Shown here: positions 57,259-64,000 of the stretch, piece by piece
Layout: every line of letters begins with the position of its first letter
How positions within the stretch are numbered: the first letter of the stretch is position 1
NCBI GenBank assembly: GCA_934746645.1
Contig: CAKVFE010000001.1
Location: 434,001 to 498,000, forward strand
Origin: an uncultured Clostridia bacterium
GTDB taxonomy: Bacteria; Bacillota; Clostridia; Christensenellales; UBA1242
Direction of reading: 5' to 3'
DNA: 64,000 nt
Translations under genes and position numbers: made by a program
The notes under the pieces: model-generated
What the model was told of the DNA's origin: nothing
What the model saw: only the letters and a program-made list of their open reading frames with translations
Database searches by the model: none

Positions 57259-57346
57259 GGAAGGTTGGCTGAGCGGTCGAAAGCGGCGGTCTTGAAAACC
57301 GTTGATGTGAGAGCATCCTGGGGTTCGAATCCCTAACCTTCCGCCA
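57259..57346 (+). tRNA. tRNA-Ser (anticodon UGA)
   Basis: Acceptor arms GGAAGGT and ACCTTCC close an 88-base tRNA with discriminator G and encoded CCA. The anticodon loop CTTGAAA gives anticodon TGA, which reads UCA-type serine codons. The long variable arm (GATGTGAGAGCATC) is typical of tRNA-Ser, and the T-loop GGTTCGAATCC is canonical. Confidence 0.96.
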
Positions 57347-57350
57347 TTGC

Positions 57351-57441
57351 GGAGAGATACTCAAGAGGTCGAAGAGGAGGCCCTGCTAAGGCCTTAGTCC
57401 GGGCAACTGGAGCGAGGGTTCAAATCCCTCTCTCTCCGCCA
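57351..57441 (+). tRNA. tRNA-Ser (anticodon GCU), integration site of a mobile element
   Basis: Acceptor arms GGAGAGA and TCTCTCC, discriminator G and CCA; 91 bases, four bases after the first tRNA. The anticodon stem AGGCC/GGCCT presents CTGCTAA, anticodon GCT, reading AGC/AGU. It has a long variable arm. The serine recombinase gene of the adjoining element ends inside the 3' part of this tRNA on the other strand, so the tRNA 3' end is the probable attachment site. Confidence 0.96.
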
Positions 57442-59003
57442 TTCAATAGTCGTTTGAACTCATCAGAGTTTGAACGACTTTTTTCTTGCTCATTTTCAAT
57501 ATCTAGTTCAGTCTTATAAATTGTAATGCCACCATTATTATCGTTGTTATTTGGGTCATTATCAGGCTTATTATATATTTCTTCAGTTGGGTTTAGGCTT
57601 GTGTTATAAACAATAGTAATTCTATCATCATATAAATTTACTCTTGAAATGAAATTGTTAAAAAAGTCATTTCTATCTCTAACACTGTCAAAATCTTTAC
57701 TTGCATATATTTTTAAGAAATTTACAATATTTTTCTTTTCAAGAGGTTTTAACGAATGGGCTTTTTCGATTGCAATTTTTTCTTCTAGAAATGCTTTATC
57801 ATTTTCCAGTTTTAAAAGTCTTTCTTGTGTTGAATTTGTAAATATTCCTTTTTCAATAGCATCTAGGATTGCTGATATTGACTTTTCTTTTTGTTTTAAT
57901 TCTTCAGTTAATTTTACCAAAACAGCATTTTCAGAAATTTCACTATTAAATTTATTTACAACAACATCTGAGATTTGTTCAATTATATTTGGTTGCAAAA
58001 CATATTCCTTTGTCTTTTCAAAAACAAAATTTTCTATATCTTCTTTTCTTACATTTCTCTTGTCGCAATCACAAACTTTTCGCTTTTTGCCATAGCACTT
58101 ATAGTATTTATGAATTGCTCCTGTTTTACTTGTTCCAGTTTCAGCTGTCATTAAGTTGCCACAATGCCCACAATATAGCTTACCACTTAAAATATAAATA
58201 TCATCATCTTCCTTTTTTCTTTGTCTATGTTTGTGTTCATCCATAATTAAATTGCACCTTCTAAAAGTATTTTCATCAACGATTGCTGGAAATATATTTG
58301 TGTATTCAACATTATCCAAAATACATTTACCCATATACTTTGTGTTTCGGAGCATTTTAGAAATTATGTTTATTGAAAACTTTAATCCTTGCTTTGTTTT
58401 GAGTCCTTTATTGTTTAAATTATCTACAATTTGCGTTGTCTTGATACCATTTGCATAGTCATCAAAAATTTGTCTTACAATCTTACTTTCAGTCTCGTTT
58501 ATCACATATTTTTTATTCACAACATCATAACCATACAGAATATATCCACCAATATAGTTGCCTTTTAGCAGGCTTTCGTGAATACCTCTTTTAACTTTTT
58601 GTGAAAGTTCGGCAGAATAGTATTCAGCCATACCTTCCAACACACTTTCCATCAAAACACCACTAGCGTCAGTGGTTATATTTTCTTTTGCCGAAATTAC
58701 ACGAACATTATTCTTTTTTAATTTTGCTTTGTATGTTGCACTATCATATCTATTTCTTGCAAATCTATCCAATTGATACACTAAAACATAATTAAAATCT
58801 CGCTTTTTGCTATCTTCAATCATTTGTTGAAATTCTGGTCGTTTATCATTTGTTCCAGACAAAGCACGGTCGATATATTCGTGAAGAATAATTAAATCAT
58901 TTCGTTTAGCATACTCATAACACTCACGAAGTTGACCTTCAATTGATTGTTCAGTTTGTCCATGAGAACTAAATCTTGCATATATTACAGCTGTTTGTTT
59001 CAA
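57420..59003 (-). CDS. large serine recombinase (site-specific integrase), TTG start
   Basis: A 527-residue resolvase/invertase-type recombinase. The N-terminal catalytic domain has YARFSS with nucleophile Ser near residue 12, ALSGTNDKRPEF and VYQLDRFARNRYD. The recombinase domain is near 160-260, a zinc ribbon (YCGHCG then YKCYGKKRKVC) near 275-310, and a coiled coil near 370-420. These integrases insert elements by att-site recombination. The start is TTG with AGGAGG five bases upstream. The stop lies inside tRNA-Ser(GCU). A divergent repressor and three operators sit at its promoter. Confidence 0.94.
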   Translation of the reverse strand: MKQTAVIYARFSSHGQTEQSIEGQLRECYEYAKRNDLIILHEYIDRALSGTNDKRPEFQQMIEDSKKRDFNYVLVYQLDRFARNRYDSATYKAKLKKNNVRVISAKENITTDASGVLMESVLEGMAEYYSAELSQKVKRGIHESLLKGNYIGGYILYGYDVVNKKYVINETESKIVRQIFDDYANGIKTTQIVDNLNNKGLKTKQGLKFSINIISKMLRNTKYMGKCILDNVEYTNIFPAIVDENTFRRCNLIMDEHKHRQRKKEDDDIYILSGKLYCGHCGNLMTAETGTSKTGAIHKYYKCYGKKRKVCDCDKRNVRKEDIENFVFEKTKEYVLQPNIIEQISDVVVNKFNSEISENAVLVKLTEELKQKEKSISAILDAIEKGIFTNSTQERLLKLENDKAFLEEKIAIEKAHSLKPLEKKNIVNFLKIYASKDFDSVRDRNDFFNNFISRVNLYDDRITIVYNTSLNPTEEIYNKPDNDPNNNDNNGGITIYKTELDIENEQEKSRSNSDEFKRLLNGGERGI

Positions 59004-59028
59004 TTTTACCTCCTAAATGAAAATATTT

Positions 59029-59094
59029 ATTCCTATAACGGAATTATATCATTCCTACTACGGAATGTCAATGACTTTATTCCTAAAATGGAAT
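59029..59094. promoter_or_regulatory. three tandem operator palindromes between recombinase and repressor
   Basis: The 16-bp word ATTCC-N6-GGAAT occurs at 59029-59044, 59051-59066 and 59079-59094, with start-to-start spacing of 22 and 28 bp. It lies in the gap between the divergent recombinase and HTH genes. Binding by the small HTH protein would control both. Confidence 0.85.
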
Positions 59095-59105
59095 ATAATA
59101 AAAGT

Positions 59106-59309
59106 ATGGAAAAGTTTGCAGAAAGATTAAAAGAATTAAGAACAGAAAAAGGATTATCGATACAAGGATTAAGCAAAGCCACAAAAATTGGTGTTGCTTC
59201 TATTTGTCGTTGGGAAAACCAACAAGCAGATGTCAAAGGCTCTCAACTTGTTATCCTTGCGAAATTCTTTGATGTAACAATAGATTATTTAATGGGATTG
59301 GAAGATTAG
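59106..59309 (+). CDS. XRE-family HTH repressor of the mobile element
   Basis: A 67-residue protein that is almost only a Cro/CI-type helix-turn-helix domain: FAERLKELRTEKGLSIQGLS, KATKIGVASICRWENQQ as turn and recognition helix, then LVILAKFFDVTIDYLMGLE. Start at 59106; an ATG at 59088 (six codons earlier) is also possible. It is divergent from the recombinase, with three identical palindromes between, so it very likely represses both genes. No strong ribosome binding site is seen. Confidence 0.85.
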   Translation: MEKFAERLKELRTEKGLSIQGLSKATKIGVASICRWENQQADVKGSQLVILAKFFDVTIDYLMGLED

Positions 59310-59479
59310 GTGTTTTGTGGGTTGGTCAATTTCAAAAATCCACAATAAACACTAATTATTTTAATTTTGTAGAGAAAGATTTCTAATTATTTTAAAATTA
59401 AACTGAAATTTATCATATTTGTAGGGTGCATTTTTTTGTATTAAGTATTACAATTTTATTGTAGAAAGGAGAAGAAAAT

Positions 59480-60421
59480 ATGTTTGTTAACAATGCTATC
59501 CCAGAATTAACAATGGGGCAAAAATTAAAAATGTTTAGAGAGATAAATAATCTCTCGCAAGAACAACTAGGGCAGAAATTAAATGTTACTGATAAAACAA
59601 TATCTGCTTGGGAAACTGGTGAAAGAGAAATAAATCTAACCAATGCCAAAACTATTTGCGAATTATTTAATATTCCTAACTCTTATTTTGTATTCAATGA
59701 AAATTTCAATTCAATAAATAGCACTTTACAAAATCAAATCAGAGATTATATTAAGAAATTGGAATTTAGAAACAAGGTTGAAAAAGTAATTAATATTTGT
59801 AAACAAAAAATTAATGAAGATAAAATCCCTTTCAAAAAGGAATATTTACCTGTTTTTGATTTCGACAATAAATATTTTATGTCTTATGGATTGTTTGATG
59901 AGAATAATTTACCAATCAAAACAACAAAAAAACATAGCGACCGTGGGAACGATATTTATTATGATTTAAAGATTGATGATATCAACCTAGAAAATATAAA
60001 TCTCTATACATACAGTTCTTCAAAACTATCCGAGTATGGATTATTTGATATTTTACAAAAATATAATGGCAACAAAGTAGAACTATCTGATTTGATTAAT
60101 TGCAATAATTTAGAAACTTTTAAAACTACACTTGCTCAAACAAAATCTAAAAAATATACTCAGAAAAACATCTATAACCCACTTGCCGAAGGTAGAGATA
60201 TTTCAAAGGAGCATTTACAATCTGAATTAAATAAAACTCTTGAAAATTTAAATCCAAATCTTTCAAAATTTTGGGAAATTATTGTTTTCTTGATTGATAA
60301 TGGTGCATACTATACCAAACAAATTGGCTGGGGCACTGATGTGGTTTGCTGGAAAGAAGAAATTGATATATCAAAAACAAATTTAGTTTATAGATTAGCA
60401 AAAGATAAAATAACAAAATAA
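59480..60421 (+). CDS. XRE HTH protein with unknown C-terminal domain
   Basis: A 313-residue protein with an N-terminal Cro/CI-type HTH (GQKLKMFREINNLSQEQLGQ, then VTDKTISAWETGE, residues about 12-65). A C-terminal region of about 240 residues, rich in Asn, Lys and aromatic residues, is one I do not recognise. The start is fixed by AAAGGAG. It may be a second element regulator with a sensor domain. The 170-bp gap before it contains an imperfect GTGTTT/AAACAC hairpin but no other gene. Confidence 0.75.
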   Translation: MFVNNAIPELTMGQKLKMFREINNLSQEQLGQKLNVTDKTISAWETGEREINLTNAKTICELFNIPNSYFVFNENFNSINSTLQNQIRDYIKKLEFRNKVEKVINICKQKINEDKIPFKKEYLPVFDFDNKYFMSYGLFDENNLPIKTTKKHSDRGNDIYYDLKIDDINLENINLYTYSSSKLSEYGLFDILQKYNGNKVELSDLINCNNLETFKTTLAQTKSKKYTQKNIYNPLAEGRDISKEHLQSELNKTLENLNPNLSKFWEIIVFLIDNGAYYTKQIGWGTDVVCWKEEIDISKTNLVYRLAKDKITK

Positions 60422-60622
60422 TTACTTTTTAAACACATTGTCAGGTGTGAGATTTTCAATATCTCCACCTTTTTTCATGTAGTCTAAAATTTTGTTTGAA
60501 AGGGTCAATCCAACACAATTGATAACTGACTTTTTAAAATTTTGTTTACCTTTTCTCTCTGTTTTGTTATCAAAATTTATTGATTGAATATTTTTTGCAT
60601 AAGACATATTTTTATTATTCAT
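60422..60622 (-). CDS. small basic protein of the mobile element
   Basis: A 66-residue Lys/Asn-rich protein with no recognised domain. It is supported by an ideal AAAAGGAG before ATG 60622 and by ending exactly against the convergent HTH gene without overlap. It lies next to a cluster of inverted repeats. Confidence 0.55.
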   Translation of the reverse strand: MNNKNMSYAKNIQSINFDNKTERKGKQNFKKSVINCVGLTLSNKILDYMKKGGDIENLTPDNVFKK

Positions 60623-60650
60623 TATTACTCCTTTTATTAGTTTATAATTT

Positions 60651-60826
60651 GCGATTTATCGCACAAAAACGAAAGTTGGCTTCCAACTTGTCGTAAGAAA
60701 AGGGGCGTGATACAAAATGATACACAATAATCTTAAATTTTGTGTAAAACGAGTCATCTAAAACACTTGATTTATCAAGGGTTTTAGTATGGCATGTGCT
60801 CATTTTGAGTCAAAGCCTTATCCTGC
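60651..60826. other. inverted-repeat cluster, possible origin of transfer
   Basis: Four inverted repeats in 140 bp: GCGAT/ATCGC (60651-60662), AAGTTGG/CCAACTT (60673-60689), ACACAA/TTGTGT (about 60722-60744) and a long one with arms CTAAAAC-A-CTTGAT and ATCAAG-G-GTTTTAG (60758-60787). At 60819-60826 TATCCTGC matches the YATCCTG/Y nick consensus of IncP-type relaxases. No relaxase gene is in the window, so this is a tentative call. Confidence 0.4.
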
Positions 60827-60858
60827 TCGTTATTTTTTAATAAAAAATAGCCATATTT

Positions 60859-61329
60859 TTACTCAATTTCATTCAAATAATCATGTTTTAACTTATATTT
60901 TTCTTCTTCAAAGTTTTTCGGCAAAATCTTAAACAAATCAAGATTTTTATAAAACTTATTCTTTTCATAGACTTCCATTTTGCTAAAAAAGTAATTTAAA
61001 ATCACACAGATTAACTGCTGATTTACTTCGCTATTAGCATAAGTTGTCTGTATGAATGGTTTGCTGAATTTTATAAAATAATTCATTCGTTTAGTGTGTT
61101 CATGTATAGCGTCAAGCAATGTTTGTTTTTCATTTTGTATTGCCCAATTATCTTTTTCTTGTTTTTGTAAAACTTGCACTCCAAGTTTAATAATGTCATT
61201 AAAAAACTTGTTTTTTGATTGATAAGAATTTTTCATTTTCTCATACATTTCATTAAGTGTTTCGACAACTTTTTCATCTTTAATCCGTATTAGATTATTG
61301 CTTGTTATTTCTTTATTTTGTTCGTTCAT
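60859..61329 (-). CDS. ribbon-helix-helix-like protein of the mobile element
   Basis: A 156-residue protein. The N-terminal segment NLIRIKDEKVVETLNEMYEK, followed by SKNKFFNDIIKLGVQVL, has the strand-helix-helix layout of ribbon-helix-helix DNA-binding proteins. The rest is helical, with many Asn, Lys and aromatic residues. The start has AAAAGGAG. Its position between an oriT-like inverted-repeat cluster and a hairpin array fits a relaxosome accessory or copy-control protein, but this is inferred from context. It is not similar to ToxN-type toxins as far as I can see. Confidence 0.6.
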   Translation of the reverse strand: MNEQNKEITSNNLIRIKDEKVVETLNEMYEKMKNSYQSKNKFFNDIIKLGVQVLQKQEKDNWAIQNEKQTLLDAIHEHTKRMNYFIKFSKPFIQTTYANSEVNQQLICVILNYFFSKMEVYEKNKFYKNLDLFKILPKNFEEEKYKLKHDYLNEIE

Positions 61330-61412
61330 TTTTATCTCCTTTTATTTTTTTTGCTTTTAAAAATTTATTTTACATTTCAACACCTCCGTATTCTTGTCTA
61401 GATTTTACTATC

Positions 61413-61915
61413 CTCGCATGGACACCATTTGTCCACGCGAGAAATATTTTTATAAAACAATCTTACAATTGTCGTTCGGACATCATCTGTCCGTTCGGAA
61501 AAAGATTTTCTAAAATAACTTTATCACTATCGCATTCACCACATTGTTCTATGCGAGAATTGTTTTATAAACAAATTTTAAAACTCTCGCTGTAAACACA
61601 TTCTTTACAGCGACAAAACTTTTTTATATTTTTTATTCTAGCAATCTCGTGTTATCACCATTTGATAATGCGGGATTTATTTTTTTATTTTACATTTGCC
61701 GTTGGCTCACCATTTGACCCATCGGAAAATTTTTATAACTATATTTTATTAATCTCGCTTTACCACCATTTGGTCAGACGAAAAAGATTTTTACAAGACA
61801 ATTATATAATTCCCGCAACACACCCATTGTGTGCAACGAGAAAATTTTTTTTTAAATTTTCATCTCCTTATTTTAAGTATAAAAAAATCGCATGTTCACC
61901 ATTTGAACACGCGAG
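61413..61915. repeat. array of nine hairpin units with covarying arms and conserved CCATT loop
   Basis: Nine hairpins at roughly 52-60 bp intervals (75 bp before the last) separated by pure A/T linkers of about 25-30 bp. The best units (61413-61441 and 61888-61914) read CTCGC, A, six variable bases, CCATT, six complementary bases, C, GCGAG. Inner arms differ between units but stay complementary: TGGACA/TGTCCA, CGGACA/TGTCCG, TGTAAA/TTTACA, TTATCA/TGATAA, ACCA/TGGT, CACAC/GTGTG, TGTTCA/TGAACA. Loop CCATT is exact in units 1, 5, 6, 7, 8 and 9. It fills the gap between two divergent genes. No open frame is supported in it. Confidence 0.8.
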
Positions 61916-61933
61916 AAATAATTTTTAAATTAG

Positions 61934-61962
61934 TTGTATTTTTATGCGCTATGCGCTATAAT
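61934..61962 (+). promoter_or_regulatory. methyltransferase promoter with two GCGC sites in its spacer
   Basis: TTGTAT (61934-61939), 17 bp, TATAAT (61957-61962). The spacer contains GCGC at 61946-61949 and 61953-61956, the second touching the -10. GCGC is the predicted target of the encoded enzyme. Confidence 0.75.
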
Positions 61963-61986
61963 ATGTCTTGTTAGTGGAGATACTTT

Positions 61987-62976
61987 ATGATTAACATAGA
62001 TAACAAGAGTTTAAAAGATTATACATTTATAGATTTGTTTGCCGGACTTGGTGGTTTTCGATTGGCACTCGAATCTTTAGGGGCAAAGTGTGTTTATTCC
62101 AATGAGTGGGATAAATTTGCTCAAGAAGTATATAGAAAAAATTTTGGAGATACTCCAGATGGAGATATCACAAAAGTTAATGAAACAAATATTCCAGACC
62201 ATGATATTTTATGTGCAGGTTTTCCTTGTCAAGCATTTTCAATAAGTGGAAAACAACGCGGTTTTGAAGATAGCCGTGGAACATTATTTTTTGATGTGGC
62301 TAGAATTGTAAAATGCAAAAAACCCAAAATTGTATTTATGGAAAATGTTAAAAACTTTGCTTCTCATGACAATGGAAAAACTCTACAAGTTGTTAAATCA
62401 ACAATGGAAGAATTAGGTTATTCCTTCAATTATAAGGTTTTAAATGCTGTTGATTTTGGTGTTCCTCAAAAAAGAGAAAGAATCTACATGGTATGTTTTA
62501 GAAAAGATATTGAAAAAGATAAATTTACATTTCCTAAACCAGTGCATTTAATTAAACATGTTGAAGATTTCTTGCTACACGATGATAAACTTGTGTCAAA
62601 TCTCTATATATATAGACCCGACATACACTACTCAAATGTGAATGATAATAAATACAGCAACAAAGCAATTCGTCTCGGAATAGTCAATAAAGGTGGGCAG
62701 GGCGAGCGAATTTATAGCACTAAGGGAATCGCAATAACGCTATCTGCAAATGGCGGTGGCATTTTTGCAAAAACTGGTGGTTATCTTGTTAATGGCAAAC
62801 CTAGAAAATTACACCAAAGAGAATGTGCTAGATTGATGGGATTTCCAGATTCTTATATTATGTCAAATAATAAAAACCAAGCATATAAACAATTTGGAAA
62901 TTCTGTTGTTATTGATGTGTTACAATATATCGGAATCGAAATAGGAAAAAAATTGGCAGGTAAAAACAATGCTTGA
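61987..62976 (+). CDS. HhaI-like DNA (cytosine-5) methyltransferase, predicted target GCGC
   Basis: A 329-residue C5-cytosine methyltransferase. Motif I is FIDLFAGLGGFRLALES, motif IV GFPCQAFS with the catalytic Cys at residue 81, motif VI MENVKNF, motif VIII QKRERIYM, and late motifs RECARLMGFPDSY and YKQFGNSVVI. From memory, M.HhaI has 327 residues and the same Cys81, and long stretches including the recognition region GKGGQGERIYST are nearly the same; here this reads NKGGQGERIYST. A GCGC target is therefore likely. The start has GGAG upstream. It lies in a restriction-modification locus on an integrated element. Confidence 0.93.
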   Translation: MINIDNKSLKDYTFIDLFAGLGGFRLALESLGAKCVYSNEWDKFAQEVYRKNFGDTPDGDITKVNETNIPDHDILCAGFPCQAFSISGKQRGFEDSRGTLFFDVARIVKCKKPKIVFMENVKNFASHDNGKTLQVVKSTMEELGYSFNYKVLNAVDFGVPQKRERIYMVCFRKDIEKDKFTFPKPVHLIKHVEDFLLHDDKLVSNLYIYRPDIHYSNVNDNKYSNKAIRLGIVNKGGQGERIYSTKGIAITLSANGGGIFAKTGGYLVNGKPRKLHQRECARLMGFPDSYIMSNNKNQAYKQFGNSVVIDVLQYIGIEIGKKLAGKNNA

Positions 62977-63283
62977 AATTGATTTTTCTGCTTGGTTAAA
63001 AAATAATAATACAAGTAAAAAAGTTGCAAGTGATTATATTTCTAGAATAAAGAAATTTGAACACTCAATTAAAAATTGTGACATAGATGAAGAATATCAC
63101 AAGGATAGGTGTTCCGGAATTTTAGAATTATTTTATAAATCTGGACAAAATGAAAAAATGGCAAATCTCCATTATGGAAACTTGCCAATCGGAAAATATT
63201 ATTTATCAACTTATAAGTTAGCTATTAAAAAATATATTACATTTATGGATTGGTATACCTCAACTAATCCTGTATTAAAATAA
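62969..63283 (+). CDS. small protein between the methyltransferase and restriction genes
   Basis: A 104-residue soluble helical protein whose ATG overlaps the methyltransferase end by 8 bp (AGGT upstream), so it is co-translated with it. The layout FSAWLKNN, SDYISRIKKFE, YKLAIKKYITFMDWY loosely resembles the core-binding domain of tyrosine recombinases, but there is no catalytic part. Its 3' end overlaps the convergent restriction gene by 20 bp. It could be an accessory or control protein of the system. The family is not recognised. Confidence 0.6.
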   Translation: MLEIDFSAWLKNNNTSKKVASDYISRIKKFEHSIKNCDIDEEYHKDRCSGILELFYKSGQNEKMANLHYGNLPIGKYYLSTYKLAIKKYITFMDWYTSTNPVLK

Positions 63284-64000
63284 ATATGAAATCAGATACT
63301 GATAGACCACTTTTATTTGATTTTAACTCTATCGAAAAAATCACATTAGCATTGAAAGTATTGGAAAGTTTACGAATTTCATAATTATTTTCTCTTTTTG
63401 AAATCATATATTCTTTTTTTCCGATAATAAAACGTTCATTATGTAAATTTTCTTGTGAATACAAAAAGATTTTATCATAAGTGGACTCTATTTTTGCATT
63501 AGGAAATCTTGATTTTAAATAAGTTTTAACTTTATCAATGTTTCCACTTCCTACAGAACTAGAACCACTTCTTTTTATTCTGTATTTAGCAGATATTTCA
63601 AAATAATCTATTAATTGTTCTATCGGCAAAATAATGTTATTATTCGTTATAAAAAATTTTACACCCTTATCTTTGTATGTTTTAATAATCCACTTTGCGA
63701 ACACATCTTTACAATCTTTAAATTCGATGATTTTACCAGCTGTTCCAGATTCTTTAAATTCATCAAAGTTATTATTCATAAAATCAATTATTGTTAATGA
63801 ATATTCATTTAAAGGTGTTGAATTTAATTTACTATATTCAAATCTTTGCAATTCAACATTTGGTAGTAAAACAAACTGTCCACATTGTGCAGGTGAATGT
63901 TTTGCTTCTATGTAAAATTGTTTATTCTTTTTAGTAATAACTTTTATATCTGGAACAGTAGAATCGCTCATTCCTTGATGAGTAAAAGTTGCATAATTAC
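63264..64000 (-). CDS. HhaI-like type II restriction endonuclease, 5' end beyond window
   Basis: At least 244 codons; the frame stays open through the right edge (reading THQG before MSDSTVPDI), so the N-terminus is missing. The nuclease core is SDSTVPDI, then FYIEAKHSPAQCGQFVLLPN, with Asp and E-x-K metal ligands. The C-terminal KLSNTFNANVIFSI is also distinctive. From memory these match R.HhaI, whose corresponding segment contains FYIEAK and QCGQFVL. Together with the neighbouring HhaI-like methyltransferase this predicts cleavage at unmethylated GCGC. About 15-20 N-terminal residues are probably missing. It is transcribed towards the methyltransferase. Confidence 0.88.
   Translation of the reverse strand, partial: NYATFTHQGMSDSTVPDIKVITKKNKQFYIEAKHSPAQCGQFVLLPNVELQRFEYSKLNSTPLNEYSLTIIDFMNNNFDEFKESGTAGKIIEFKDCKDVFAKWIIKTYKDKGVKFFITNNNIILPIEQLIDYFEISAKYRIKRSGSSSVGSGNIDKVKTYLKSRFPNAKIESTYDKIFLYSQENLHNERFIIGKKEYMISKRENNYEIRKLSNTFNANVIFSIELKSNKSGLSVSDFIFILIQD

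Noticed and set aside
57649..58246. Plus-strand open frames opposite the serine recombinase
   Set aside because: They are shadows of a well-supported gene; the phenylalanine-rich translation is typical of antisense to Lys/Glu-rich coding DNA.
61413..61915. CRISPR array
   Set aside because: The units are not identical repeats with unique spacers; the variation lies inside the stems and is self-complementary, and no cas genes are near.
60859..61915. Type III toxin-antitoxin locus (RNA repeats plus toxin)
   Set aside because: The repeats are not near-identical, and the adjacent protein looks like a ribbon-helix-helix protein rather than a ToxN-like nuclease.

Overview
The window reads as chromosomal DNA from a low-GC anaerobic bacterium of the Bacillota (Firmicutes) type, probably an uncultured gut-associated Clostridia-like lineage. 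The signs are very AT-rich sequence, AAGGAG-type ribosome binding sites, intrinsic terminators after most transcription units, a T-box leader on tyrS, rubrerythrins, and the ammonia-dependent asparagine synthetase AsnA. The genetic code is standard. The exact lineage cannot be fixed from the sequence alone.

Positions 1-36000 are mostly core genome. They carry cysS (cut by the left edge) with a MarR-like regulator, pyk, a ferritin-like protein, an acyltransferase-fold protein, leuS, two rubrerythrins, a secA-prfB-tsaD-Nudix operon, recD2-comFC, a heterodimeric ABC exporter, an unknown operon with a 628-bp tandem duplication, T-box-tyrS, gpmI, asnA with a long leader, radC and degV. Three expression devices stand out here. 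The prfB +1 frameshift site has a perfect 10-bp hairpin where the internal Shine-Dalgarno is expected. The asnA leader encodes a small peptide with seven consecutive Asn codons followed by two terminator hairpins. recD2 and radC have identically spaced promoters that would start transcription on the A of ATG.

Positions 36100-46800 form an accessory, defence-like block: a BRO-N protein, a three-gene type III restriction-modification operon (mod, res and an unrecognised partner), a tyrosine recombinase, and a 1265-residue SF1 helicase with a C-terminal Vsr/MTES_1575-like nuclease domain. Core genes resume at 47000-56700: rnr, a SIMPL-domain protein, folD, a macrodomain protein, rdgB, trmL and tex.

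At 57259-57441 two tRNA-Ser genes lie in tandem behind a consensus promoter. A mobile element begins at the second one: the large serine recombinase gene ends inside that tRNA. Next come a small repressor with three matching palindromic operators, another HTH protein, a possible origin of transfer, a ribbon-helix-helix-like gene, an array of nine hairpins with covarying arms, and a restriction-modification system that closely resembles HhaI (GCGC). The methyltransferase promoter holds two GCGC sites inside its 17-bp spacer. The element and the restriction gene run off the right edge, so the far attachment site is not visible.
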